Origin: Narthecium ossifragum
Taxonomy: Eukaryota; Streptophyta; Magnoliopsida; Dioscoreales; Nartheciaceae
Length of the DNA: 64,000 nt
Assembly: GCA_963920575.1 (NCBI GenBank)
Contig: OY986966.1
Location: 1,198,130-1,262,129 of the forward strand
Reading direction: 5' to 3'
Part shown: positions 1 to 12,300 of the stretch, one piece after another
Layout of the letters: every line of letters starts with the position of its first letter
Position numbering within the stretch: position 1 is the stretch's first letter
Notes under the pieces: model-generated
The model's input: only the letters and a program-made list of their open reading frames with translations
Told to the model about the DNA's origin: nothing
Databases searched by the model: none
Position numbers and translations under genes: made by a program

Positions 1-661
1 TCCATGCTTTGTAGTCTCCCTCAACACAAGCTCAATAGTGTAGAGCTCCCCAGCAACCACCGACGATACCTCCCTCAACCCGCGCTTCCATCCACATAAT
101 AACATCCGCCTCATCCACACACACCGCCTCAATGCCCGCCTTGCTTCTTCCTAAATTAACCGCCGCGTCTATTTGGATTATAATGCCATCCCACTCCATT
201 GCTTTAGCTACCCCTTTCTTTTCCTCGTCAACTACAAGGAATTCTCTAGCTTGTCACCTTATAGATCTAATCATATCCCTAACTACATAGCTGTCCTCAT
301 TCGCCACCACTCTACACCGATCCTTCCACATGCACCACATAGTATAAGCGGTTAGAGATTCTACCATGGTATCCTCCTCTGTCTTCGCAGGCTTCATAAG
401 TAGCTGGAATGCATCCTCCATTTCATCTAACCTCCCCCAATGGTACTGGTTAACCCCCTCGATGACCCCTTGCCAAACCCTCCTTGCATATCCACAGTGG
501 AACAAGATACGTTCCAACGTCTCATCTTCCAACTGACACTGGGCAAACTCGTTTCGAAGACAAGCACAAGTTCCAAAGAGACATCCTCGTTGGGAACTTC
601 CTGTGAAGCACCTTCCAAAGGAACATACGCACTCACGGCCCCGCCGCCGCACGCCAAGCAC
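1..661 (-). mobile_element. Decayed LINE (non-LTR retrotransposon) 3' part: zinc-knuckle/RNase H remnant
   Basis: Read on the minus strand, 661 to about 440 encodes a stretch with Cys-Leu-Arg-Asn, then ETLERILFHCGYARRVWQ, which is the usual signature of the zf-RVT region at the end of plant LINE reverse transcriptases. The reading frame changes within this stretch, so a frameshift is present. Further downstream on the minus strand (about 200-50) a segment reading IQIDAAVNLGRSKAG looks like the start of the RNase H-like domain (PF13456 type) that often follows; it ends in a stop. No complete reverse transcriptase is inside the window and the left edge cuts the element. I call it a dead remnant. 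The family assignment rests on motif recognition only. Confidence 0.6.
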
Positions 662-1652
662 TCATTCACAATTTTGTTTACTCCTCATCACTATGAATTC
701 CACCATAATGCTCAAGCATCTGATAGCATGAGGATGTAGTGACTCTCCCGGATGAGTTCCATGTCCACCTTGGCTTCTTCGTTGCTTCTTGCCGCGCCAG
801 CGGGATGCTCACACAGAGGGGAAGTTAATTAGTCACATATAAAAGTGTTGAAACACCTATTGCCATCGGCTTCGATCTCAATGTTGAAAATGTTTTTATT
901 TGTTTCTTATGATTTTTTTTCCCTCTAGAAAACAGATATTCCGAAGATATGAAATCACCATATCATAATTTCCACCGTTCTTTAATTTTCATTTTTCAGT
1001 ATTCCAAGCCAAACGCATTTTGAAGAAAATAAAAAAAAAAGATTTATAGAAATAAAAAAAGAAGAAGATATCAGATGAAAATCATAAAAATATTTTCAAA
1101 TCCAAATAGTCCATTACTTGAGTTGCAGATATGAGGTAAACAGTGAGTCGGCCTGGCCCATGATGCCCTGTGTAGGAGAGTAGGAGTTGTAACGAATCCC
1201 AGCCCACATAGGTTATAACAGCCAAAGCCCATAGATGGCCCGTCGCCACATGGCAAACAGACATCATAAGAACTCGGAAGTGGGGGCCTCACATCCATTC
1301 ATTTTAGTCCCGTATCTGAAAGCGCGCGATAACACAACGCGGAACTCAAAATTCCAAAGTCCCATTTAATCTATTTTCCCTCCTAAACTACTCTGGCGGT
1401 TCGGTTCCCCCCATATCCTCTCACCTAGGGTTTTTAAATGCCCCTCTTCTCCACTTAAGATACCTCGCTCTCTCTCTCTCTCCAAATCCTTCTATCTCGA
1501 TCGTCTCGATCGTTAAAATCCTCGTCTTTCCGTCTCTGGATTCTTAGGTGTGTATATTTGGATCTCCTTGGAGATCCCGGTCTCGATCTCGATCCCGATC
1601 TCATATTTGCAGGTTTTCTAGGTTTTTGATTGTAGAGGGAGAGGGGAAAGAT
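662..1652. other. Intergenic and 5' flank of RPA1
   Basis: I see no gene here. The last about 200 bases carry pyrimidine-rich CTCTCT and GATCTC runs just before the RPA1 start codon at 1653, as expected for a plant 5' leader. An in-frame codon run upstream of 1653 extends the open frame, but protein-family comparison places the start at 1653. Confidence 0.5.
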
Positions 1653-4600
1653 ATGGCTGGGGTGGGGCTTACTCGGGGTGCGATAGCGGCGATATCGGAG
1701 GGAGGGGCTGAGGGGATGAAGCCCGTGCTGCAGGTGTACGACATAAGGCTGGTGAATACGGCGCAGAACACGACGGAGAGGTACCGGATGGTGCTATCCG
1801 ACGGGATGCACCACCAGCAGGCGATGCTGGCCACGCAGATGAATCCTATCGTCAAGTCCGGCACGCTTCAGAAGGGATCGGTGGTCCAGCTCAACGAGTT
1901 CATTTGCAACCTTATTCAGGGAAAGAGGTCCATCTCTGTTCTACTTTCTCTTTTTGTTTTTAACGATCTTAGCTATTTAAAAGATCATCGTGAGATATTT
2001 GAGAAAGCCTTCTGCTTAGTATGAACGCAAAAAAACTTTTCTTTTCTCATTCTATTTTTCCATTTTTTTTGGGCATGGCTTAGGATGTTATTGGGATCCT
2101 TCTGTCCTTCCATGTATTCGATGTGATGGAGCTCAAACAAAACATTTAATATGATATCGTGATCAGTCTATGCAAACCGGGAAATGATTCTGGCCGTCTT
2201 GATGTGGTGATCTAGTTAAGACGAATACCTCTAGTGTTTATATAGCCTGTAAGAGGAGTAATTCCGTTAAGGTTTGCGCCCGCGTTAGTGTTGTTGGGGC
2301 ATGTGAAGATGATGGTGGGGTTAATTCCATATCATTTCACGTTTTCAGAATGATGCTTTGTTGATAAGGCCTCTGTACAAACATTGCCAATGTATTACAT
2401 TTCTTATGCATTGCTCTTCTTCTGATATGTCTCAGTCTAAACTCTTTTTCCTTTTGTCGCTAGCAAATGCTAGCATAGAAAATGTTGTCTAAAATTGAGT
2501 ATAGCAAGTCACATAGTTGGTTTGTATGTTTCTTTTATAAGCATCATTAATTGGATTTTATGCTTGTTACTTTATATTGCTTCTATTGTCACATCTGCTT
2601 GCTCAAATTCTTTTGTTGTGCTCCATAGCTTTTAACTCTGATCACCATGATTATGTCTAGGATCATAATTGTCCTCAACTTGGAAGTCATAGTCAGCAAT
2701 AGTGACCAAATTGGTGAATCAAAGCAATACGATAATGGTCCTTCAAGTTTGCAAGCTCGAGCTCCTGCACCTGTTCAGTCATTTGGTATGAATCAAACTG
2801 GTTTAGCTGCTGGAAGTCCCCAGTCTCATGGTGGTGCACATGCTGGTGGTGTGGTTGGTGGGCAAACTGTGACTGGAGGAACTCCTCTACATCCCAAAGC
2901 AGAGCCGGTTTCACATAATCCACCTCATGGTGGAACATTTTCTGGTGGACCTCTCTCGGGTAGGAATTTGAGTAGTGTGAACCCTCAACATCCACGAGCT
3001 GAACAGAGTTCTGGAAGTTTTGTGGAGCAGCAGCAGGCTTGCGGTAACGAGAACCAGAGGTTTTCAAATCCCGGGTTGGTTGGCGGGCATCGTCCTCCTG
3101 CTAATGCTTATGGGCGCTCAGGCCAGGCTACTTATCAGCCCCCTCCGCCATTGTATACAAATAGAGGACCTATTGTGAAGAATGAAGCTCCTGCGCGGAT
3201 AGTACCAATTGCAGCTTTGAATCCATACCAGGGCAGGTGGACAATAAAGGCCAGGGTGACATCAAAGGGGGAACTCAGACGCTACAATAATCCACGAGGG
3301 GAGGGAAAAGTGTTCTCTTTTGATCTTCTTGACTCTGATGGTGGAGAGATCCGTGGAACTTGCTTTAACTTGGTAGCGGACCAGTTTTATGACCAGATTG
3401 AGGTTGGGAAAGTGTACCTGATATCAAAAGGATCCTTAAAGCCTGCACAAAAGAGTTTCAATCACCTTAATAATGAGTATGAAATATTTTTAGAGTCTAC
3501 ATCAACAATCCAGCCTTGTCTGGAGGAGGACAACACCATCCCAAGGCAACAATTTAATTTCAGACCCATAAGTGAAATTGAGGGCATCGAAAACAATTCA
3601 ATGGTGGATATGATTGGTGTGGTATCATCAATAAGCCCCGCAGGTACAATACTGAGAAAAAATGGCACTGAAACCCAGAAAAGAACTCTGCAGTTGAAGG
3701 ACATGTCTGGTCGGAGCGTTGAATTAACTCTATGGGGAAGCTTCTGTAGCACAGAAGGCCAGCAGCTGCAAGCCATGTCTGACTCTGGGTTGTTCCCCAT
3801 ATTAGCAGTTAAGGCTGGTAGAGTCAATGATTTCAGTGGGAAGTCGGTGGGGACAATCGGAAGTAGCCAGCTGTTAATAGAACCTGATATTCCTGAGGCA
3901 CATGGAATTAAGGAGTGGTTTGCTAGGGAAGGAAAGAGTATGGCTACTCATTCTATTTCAAGGGACACATCTGTCATGGGGAGGACTGATGCCCGCAAAT
4001 ATGTTTCTCAAATAAAAGATGAAGGTCTAGGAAGATCTGAGAAGCCTGATTGGATCACTGTGAAGGCAACAGTTTCATTTATAAAGATGGACAATTTCTG
4101 CTATACTGCTTGCCCTTTGATGGTTGGTGACAGACAATGCAACAAGAAGGTTAATAATAACGGTGATGGAACATGGCATTGTGATCGTTGTGATCAGAGC
4201 TTTCCTGAGTGTGATTATAGGTATCTTCTCAATTTTCAGGTTCAGGACCACACTGGTATGACATGGGTCACCGCATTTCAGGAATGTGGCGAGGAGATCA
4301 TGGGTGTCCCTGCAAAGGAGTTGTACTTGCTGAAGTATGATGATCAAAACGAGGTAAAATTTGCAGAAATTGTTAGAAATGTCCTCTTTAACGTATACTT
4401 GTTCAAGTTGAAAGTGAAAGAAGAAACTTTTAGCGATGAGCAACGTGTAAAGTCCACTGTTGTAAAAGCTGAAAAAGTGAATCCATCATCAGAGAGTAGG
4501 TACCTTTTAGGATTATTAGAAAAGCTTTCAAGTGAGGATCCAACTGGAATCCCAGGGTTGCATGGAAATCTTATTTCAGGACCTGGAATTTCTAATTCTG

Positions 4601-5034
4601 TAAATGGTAACATGGAATTCAATCCTGGTGGACATTCTGTTGGCAACAACTTTACCAGTAGTAACGGTGCTGATCGATACAGGATGGAACCAGCAAATCA
4701 TGGTGGACAGAATGTAAATTTGTATGGAGGCAATATGAATCGTGTCATTGGGACTGGGGGAGTGCTGCTTTCCTGTAATGCCTGTGGGTCATATGGTCAC
4801 ACTTTGCAGAACTGCCCTAGGGGCATGTACACACCAGGGCAGCCAGTTGGGAGCTTTGTCAATAGGGCCCCAAGTACTGCAGTAGGTGGTGGTGGCGCTC
4901 CTGATGTTTGCTTTAAATGCCAACAAACTGGGCACTGGGCTCGAGACTGTCCAGGATCGAATAATCTCTCCGTGTCATATGGAAGTAGCAATTTATCTGG
5001 CAGATATGCAAAGCAACATGTAGGAAGCTTCTAA
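1653..5034 (+). CDS. RPA1: Replication protein A 70-kDa DNA-binding subunit, zinc-knuckle type (RPA1C/E-like)
   Basis: This is the large subunit of the nuclear single-stranded-DNA-binding heterotrimer RPA, used in replication, repair and recombination. There are two exons, 1653-1927 and 2661-5034, joined within an Arg codon (AG|G) across a GT-AG intron, giving about 882 residues. Domains in order: RPA70N at about residues 1-110 (starts MAGVGLTRGAI); a Gly/Pro/Gln-rich linker; DBD-A at about 270-380 (NPYQGRWTIKARV, FSFDLLD); DBD-B at about 395-510; DBD-C with its zinc ribbon (Cys pairs in CPLMVGDRQC and WHCDRCDQSFPEC); then two CCHC zinc knuckles at about residues 797-810 and 842-855. The knuckles mark the plant RPA1C/RPA1E class, which family literature associates with repair more than with bulk replication. 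The start is the ATG beginning MAGVG; the open frame upstream is not conserved. The second exon is unusually long, with no intron in 2.4 kb. No defects seen. Confidence 0.95.
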
Positions 5035-7883
5035 TTGTCGCAAGTAAGGGTCCCTGGCACATTGGTGCATGTCACTGATGGAGGACAGAACAATAGCACT
5101 CCATGGCCGTGGTTGCTGTTCTTAGAGCCTTGGGGGTGAGTTTACACCAGCAAAACTTTGCCCTCTTAATGTGAGATGATTGTCAAGCAAGTCTGTCAAA
5201 AATTTCAGCAAAAAAATCCATCTCTTTCCTTGAGTGCTAAATTTTGAGCGGCAATCCTGTTAAGGTATGGATTTGCTTGCGGTTCTGCTTGTACTATATC
5301 TTTTGTCAGCTATGTGCTCTCCAGAACTCTGTCAGACCTGCCCTTCTATTTCCTGAAGTTCTGTACAATTTTCCAACTTCAAAACCTTTCTAGTTCTAGA
5401 ATGTTCATGTTGTGGTGGGCATATTAAGGACCTTGAGTTCTTAAAGAGCGAAATATGTGCTCTGAGCTTCATTCTTGTTCGTCACAATCTTTGGTTTTCA
5501 TTATTGTCTTATTTTGTGGGTATATCTGTTGAAGGTGGCCTTTTATGTCTCTTGTGTGCTTTGTTTTGGTTCCTTAGTGGGTCTCTTCATGTTGTGGAGG
5601 ACTCAAGATAGTAGACACATGATCAGCTTATAACATATTTAACTATGTTATATTTTGGCCCAAATGGTCTGGATATGCTTTTGCTACCTCCTTTTGTCAC
5701 ATTTGTGGTTTGATTTTCGAAAGCTAGGAGATGTGCTCTTTTTAATTGGTTGTTTGTCTTTTTTATCTGAAGCATTCTTCATGGAACCGAAGGAATGTTT
5801 TATTCTTTTTAAACAGTGGTTAAGCTCCTTTTGCCTTTTGGTTTCTACTGCTGGGCCTGATTTATTTAAATCTATAAACTCTATCTTATGATTCTCTTAT
5901 CTGCATTCTGTTGTATCTCACATTATCTGCGTGGAAAAACTTTTGGAACATAAGGTCACCTTGGCGGCCTCTGGCACTTTTTTCTTTGCGTGGTTAATGC
6001 TGAAAGGCTTGTTGCATGCTGATTGTTATTGTTCCTGTGGGCAACTTTTTAAGCTTTATACTGTACATGCATGTAGTTTCTTCTCCTCTTTCTGTTGTCT
6101 TGAGGTCAAGGTGTATCTTTTTGAGAAATTGGGTGCGATCTGGCTACTTTAAAGGGGTATTTGGGTTTGCGGCTTTCTTTTATTATGGTGACCAGATGTG
6201 GAGGAGTAGATAAGAAGCTGACCTTTTCCGGCAACCAATTAGAATATGGTTTTCATAGAGGTCATGGATAGCGAAGTACTGCCATAATTTCAGCACTAAG
6301 GGTGTGCTTTGTTGATAGCAATCTGAGATTTTTGGCATTACTCATTTGAATCGAACTGTATCTATCATCTTGTTGAAGCAGCCTCAATAGGTTTGATCTA
6401 CTAAGTCCTGACAACAAATCCAACCAAAGGTTAGGTAGGTATGCAGGCTTACCTGACTTTATGCTTCACCTATTTGGCTCCATGGTCTGCTGTCATCTAT
6501 GACTTTGCTGTTCCAGCTTCTGATGGGAGTGATTCTTGCCAATTTTTCTCTTCTTTATATTCATTTTTCAGAGTGCTGCTGTGACATCTGTGTATGCGTA
6601 ATTGATCTAGAAATAAAGATCTTAATTGTATTTGTTTGACTAATTTTCGATTAAAATATGCAACCGAATGCCTATGACATTCTTAGAAGCTGGTCTTTGT
6701 TAGTTGGATGCATCCCCTGTTCTTGGATGGTTTGAGCCATTGCTTTCTTTTTAAAAGTTACATTTTTTTTTTTTAAGTTAGGTTGGCAACTGCGCTTACA
6801 ACTTGAGCCATAAATTTTATTGTATGAAATAGTCATAAATTCAACCCAATTGTTGGTGGGAAGCACCTGGATTCTAATGAATTGGGTTCCCAGCGGCCTG
6901 AAGCATTATAAAACACTTCTTATGCTTAGATTAACGTATGAAACACATCTCAGGGAAAATGAACAATTTACACACAAATGATCAAACGAGTAAGCATCGC
7001 TTGTGCAACGTGGCTTGTCGCATGTGGACTGACTAAAGATTTCACAATATTCTCTTGACATGATTATTTAATGTTTATTTTTGTTTGATGAGTTGAGCCC
7101 TAAAGCTACATTAAGGGAAAAATCCACTTACATTAATCTCATATTGGAGTGCCATGAGCACCCTCACGGGACCAAATAAAAACAGAACTAGACTCTCTAG
7201 ATCATCGAGCAACTGTGTCAGCTTTTCGATTATAGGATCTTGGAACACGTATGAACAAAACCGAGCCCAGCTTCAATACTTCAGATTAGACCTTCTTAGC
7301 CCTTACGTCAATAGCCGGTGACCACAACCTACAACCATTTAATGTTTGTCAAATCTATACGTGGATCAAGATCCCCTCGGTTTTAAAGGCATTTTTTTAT
7401 ATAAGAAAATGAAACAGTAATTTTTTTTCTTCTATATTTTGAAAACTATCTATATTTTTAAGTTTGCACCATGGTATCTATATTATGCATTAGTTGCAAA
7501 TGGTAATTTTATATATACCACACAGCTAGATAAGTGCATCATACCCAACTAATCGGTGATTAACTACCGAATTTTTTTTATACCAATTCTGTAAAATGTC
7601 ATCGAATTTATATAGTTTGGTGGAATGTTATCGAACAAAAAAATAGGTTTGGTGCACTATCAATTTCTGGTGCATATAATATGATCATGTGCAAATATCA
7701 ATCTCCTATTAGTCAACCAAGGCTAGCATGATCTAGGAAGACCAAAATACCCATTTTTTATTGGATCAAGTCGGTTATCTATCTAGTCAATGCTCAAATT
7801 TGGAAAAAAAAATGTAGATATTTTTCACAAAATACAAAAAACTTAGTTTTTTTTTTTTAAAACCCAAAGTTAAAGCATTGTAT

Positions 7884-8283
7884 TCTCTTTGGTACGGGGT
7901 TAAGAGGGGTTAAGAGGGCCCCTTATCCCCACACTTATCCCAAACATCAAAAGTAATCATTACTATTTTATCCTCATTTCATCTACCGTCACCACTTTAC
8001 TTTTTCATATTCCCATTCATTAACCCCTTAACCCACAATAAGCTAACCTCAAAATCTTTTAACCCCCATTAACCCGGAATAAGCTAACCCCACATCAAAC
8101 GATGGGGTTAGAAAAAAGTAGGGTTAAGGGGGAATATGGTTAGAAAGGGTTAGAGAATGAGAATAAAAAAAAGTAAAGTAATGGTGCTAGGTGGAATGAG
8201 AATAAAATAATAATAATGATATTTAGTGTTTGAGGATAAGAATGGATTTAGAATAACCCTCTTAACCCCATATCAAACAGGGT
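7884..8283. mobile_element. MITE with terminal inverted repeats (TTTGRTAYGGGGTTAAGAGGG)
   Basis: The left end reads CTTTGGTACGGGGTTAAGAGG. The reverse complement of the right end reads GTTTGATATGGGGTTAAGAG, so the element is about 400 bp with about 20-bp inverted ends. The inner arms are also complementary (a stretch of TTAACCCC/GGGGTTAA motifs), so it could fold back. There is no coding capacity. A related end (TTTGATATGGGGTTAAG) recurs near 62650. Superfamily is uncertain because no clean target-site duplication was identified. Confidence 0.6.
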
Positions 8284-8625
8284 TTACAGAATTGAGTAGT
8301 ATAAATAGATGTACAAAAGATTTTGGTATATGATTTCGTTAAGATCCGTTGGTTGGTGTTACGTGACTGCTACGGCTGTGGGTCTCGTTACTGGGGAGGC
8401 AGGTTACCGGCGGTGCAGCATCTAACACATGTGTTTTCGTGATTTCTGGTGGGTATTTGGAGAGGTTATTAGGCATTTCCGTGTCCTGCATGTTCCTTGG
8501 GGGGATAAATAATATGAGAGCGGCCTGTCCACGTCCCAGTTTGTTTGATGTCGCCTTTGGGCTTAAATTTATTAAAAAAAATTCTAATGATTCAGTTTGG
8601 CGTTGTCAATCTATAACTCTCTTTA

Positions 8626-8812
8626 GGCCTCGTTTGACATATTCCCTCTTTACTTATTTTTAAACATTTTTTCATATTTTAATTAATTATTATTTATTTA
8701 TTTCCCTTCCATCTATCACTAATATTTTATCTTTTATTATTTTAAATAATCATAACTACTATATTCTCACTTTTCATAACCTAAAAATCCTACCGATTAC
8801 CAAACGAGACCC
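8626..8812. mobile_element. Small Tourist-like MITE
   Basis: A 187-bp AT-rich segment has ends GGCCTCGTTTGACA and, on the opposite strand, GGGTCTCGTTTGGTA. CGTTTGG-type ends are common in plant Tourist (PIF/Harbinger) MITEs. A TTA precedes the left end, but the right flank does not match it clearly, so the target-site duplication is unproven. Confidence 0.4.
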
Positions 8813-9301
8813 AGGCTATTAGAAATTAAAATACTAATTATTTGAGAAATAATAATGTAGGCCCACCTTATCCAAGTAGCTCCAACGGTTCAGATCCTAA
8901 TTTGGATGTAAGTGCTGAGATAAAATAAGGAAAGAAATTATTAGGCCATAGGAGAGAGAGAGATTGAGAGGGGAAACAGTTGATATCGACCGTCTAGCTA
9001 ATCCAACGGCTGGGGTCTCTTATTTAAGGAGCGGTTGTAGATAGCTAACCGAGTCCGAGTCCGAGTTGGCGTCACAGTGTCAGTCTCTCTCTTCCTCTCG
9101 ATGGAAACATCTGGAGAATTAATTGTATTCTTGGAGTTCAGGACGGGGAGGGTATCGACTTCCATGAAATTATAGGGTTCTGCCCTACTTTTATCCCCTT
9201 TTACTCTCGAACCTGGTTCGAATTCGACAGCAAGGCTGGGGCGGGGGGACTCGAGATCGGGTTGCTGGAGTTGCGCGGATTGGCTGCGGATCGTGGCCGG
9301 G

Positions 9302-12300
9302 ATGGATGTCGACTCGCCGCCAGAGCGCAACCATGCGGCGTCGCCGCGCGATGCCATAATCCAGGCACCCTCGCCCTCCCCTTTTTCCCCCTTTAATCCC
9401 CTCTCTTTTTCCTTTCTTCTTTTCTTCCCTACTTTCTTGTCCAAGATCGCTTCTTTAAAATGTTTTTTTTTTTTCACTCCAAACTTTCTGATGTCGAGAA
9501 GATTGTCTTTCTTTTGTCCCCTGTAGTTAAACATTTTCTTTGCACGAGCACTTCTTTTATCATTTTTCCCGTTGATTTGTTGTTGTGAATCGGAAAATTC
9601 TCATGTTTGAATGTTTAATTGTGCGTATGCCCAAGCGATCGTGTTTGCTGATAATACCTGTTGTTATTGTTCTGATTTATGGCTTGGTATTGAAATCACA
9701 GAGGCTTGTCCAGTATGGAGTTCCCCAAGGGTGTCTAGATCTGCTTCAGCCAGGTCTTGTAGGATTTGTGAGGGAAAATAAATCCTTGCTGTTCAATATA
9801 GTGTCATTGATCTTACCCACAGACGCAGAAGTATCTGCGGCTCAGAAGTTACCTGCTACTGAGTCCAGCGGAGACCAGAAGAGCAACAGCTTGAAAGAAC
9901 TATTTGGTGAAAGCATCTCATGGTTAAAATGGCTAATGTTTGAGAGCGAGCCGGAAACATGTCTGAAGGACTTGGCAGAAAGTTCTGCAGGCCAACGTGC
10001 TGTCTGTGGAGCTGTGTGGGGACAAAATGACTTAGCTTATCGATGTCGAACATGTGAGCATGACCCAACTTGTGCCATATGTGTGCCCTGTTTCCAGAAT
10101 GGAAACCACAAAGATCATGATTACTCTATAATGTACACTGGTGGCGGATGTTGTGACTGTGGAGATGTGACTGCTTGGAAACGTGAAGGATTTTGTTCAA
10201 TGCATAAAGGTACAGAGCAGATTCGACCTCTTTCTAATGATCTTGCTCGTTCAATTGGACCTGTTCTGGATATCCTACTTGTTTGTTGGAAAGACAAGGT
10301 TTGGTTGGGAGATCATGGGAGGCATCAAAAAGAAGGTGGGCATAGTGATGCTCATGGGAAGGTTGTGAACGAGTTGTCTTCTGTCATTATAGATATGTTG
10401 CTTGACTTCTGCCTTTGCAGTGAAAGCCTACTCAGTTTCATCTCTCAAAGGATGTTGGAGTGTGTTGGTTTTCTAGACATTCTTGTGAGGGCAGAGAGGT
10501 CCTTGGACAAAGAGGTGATCAAGAAGCTTCATGAGCTGCTTTTGAAATTTCTCGGGGAGCCAATTTTTAAGTACGAATTTGCTAAAGCTTTCATAGGTTA
10601 CTACCCGACCATTGTAAAAGAAATCATTAAAGAGAGTCGTGATTCAGTGGTCGAGAAATATCCGCTGCTATCAATGTTCTCTGTCCAACTATTTACAGTT
10701 CCTACTTTAACACCACGACTTGTACAAGAGGTCAATCTCCCGGGCATACTTTTAGGTTGCTTGTCAGACATCTTTCAATCTTGTGTCGCAGAAGATGGTC
10801 ATCTCCAGGTAAATTTTTGTATCTTATTTTGTATAACTTTAGTGATGAGCCCTGCACCATTTTTTTTCAGAGGTCCCCTAGCAGACTTTTATGATCTTAA
10901 TAATCATGGATGACAATCTGCTATAACTGATCTGGATCTGTAAGAGAGACTATCCTCTCATATACAAGGATTCAACTCTCCTGGTGACATTTTTGCATTT
11001 GCTCACTGTTTGCCTGGCCGTTATGTTCTAGATGTATATGGATTTGCTGCAAGCTATGCTACTTTCAGTTTGAAACATTCCTGAACTTTTTGCAGGCAAG
11101 TAAATTGTCCAACGTTTTTGATACCACAATTCGCGTGGTTGAAGATTTTCGATATGTTTTAAGTCATGATGAAGTTCTAGAGTATATTATCCGTGAGCGG
11201 CCTGATATTTCAAGAATCTGGATGAAGCTATTAGGTCTTGTGCAAGGCATGGATGCTCAGAAAAGATTAACAGGTCTTCACACTGAGGAGGAAAATGAAA
11301 TATTGCATACCCCCTTTGTGCTGGCCCACTATATTGGCAATGTCAACGCTTTATTGGTAGATGGAGCATTTACTGTTGCTGAACGTGGTGAAGTCAAGGG
11401 TAATACTCTTTTTTTCTTTGATGCACAAGGTGTGGATGATACAGATAGACCACGTCATGCAAAAGTAGGGAGGCTGTCCCAAGAAAGCTCTGTATGCAAT
11501 ATGGGAAGTAGAGGTGCTTCAGAGTGTTCATTTATTAGCAGTGATTCAGTGTCTGATAGATGCAGTTGTCCATCTATCCCATCCTCTGTGCTATGGCTGA
11601 TTTTTGAATGCCTGAAAACTATTGAAAAATGGCTGGAACCTGAATCCTCTTCTAGGAGCAATGCCTTGTCTCTTGATGCTGCCAGCAGCAGTGGGTATAA
11701 TGTCATGACCATTAGGAAGAAAGTATTTAAAATGAACAAGGGTAAACATAGCAACAGGGTGTACAGAATGTCAGTTTCCAGGGATGGTTTGGATGAACAC
11801 ATAGTAAATCAAAGTGAATGTCGTGATGGATATCGTTTTGTTTCTTCAGCTTGGATGGGGATAGGTCAAGTCAATAATTCTGGGGATAGTGAAAATCACT
11901 GTGTAATTGAAATACCAGATGAAGGCCTTTTGGAGGGAAACCCTGGGAAAGAAACTGAAGAATCAAATATGTTGAGCTTTGCAGATTGGCCTGATATATT
12001 ATACGATGTCAGTTCACAGGAGATCTCATTTCACATTCCACTACATCGTTTGCTTTCGTTGTTGTTTCGGAAAGCAATAAGATATTGTTATGCTGGAATG
12101 TTGGAGTCAAAATCTTTTTCTGCTCTTCTTTCACCCATACATCAGCATGAATTTTTTGGGCAAATTTTAGGAGGTTTTCACCCTTTTGGATTTTCGACAT
12201 TTATCATGGAGCATCCCTTAAGGTTAAGAGTATATTGTGCTCAAGTTCGTGCTGGCATGTGGCGAAGGAATGGTGATGCATCAATGTTGAATGTTGAGTA

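Larger units (their letters stand above)
5035..9301. other. Intergenic: RPA1 3' flank and PRT6 5' flank with small repeats
   Basis: The first part (about 5035-6400) is T-rich and probably holds the RPA1 3' untranslated region. The rest has no coding region I can support; the short open frames show no family features. Two inverted-repeat elements (7884-8283 and 8626-8812) are listed separately. The final 300 bases before PRT6 contain a dinucleotide-rich leader (GAGAGAGA near 8952, CTCTCTCT near 9084). Confidence 0.5.
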
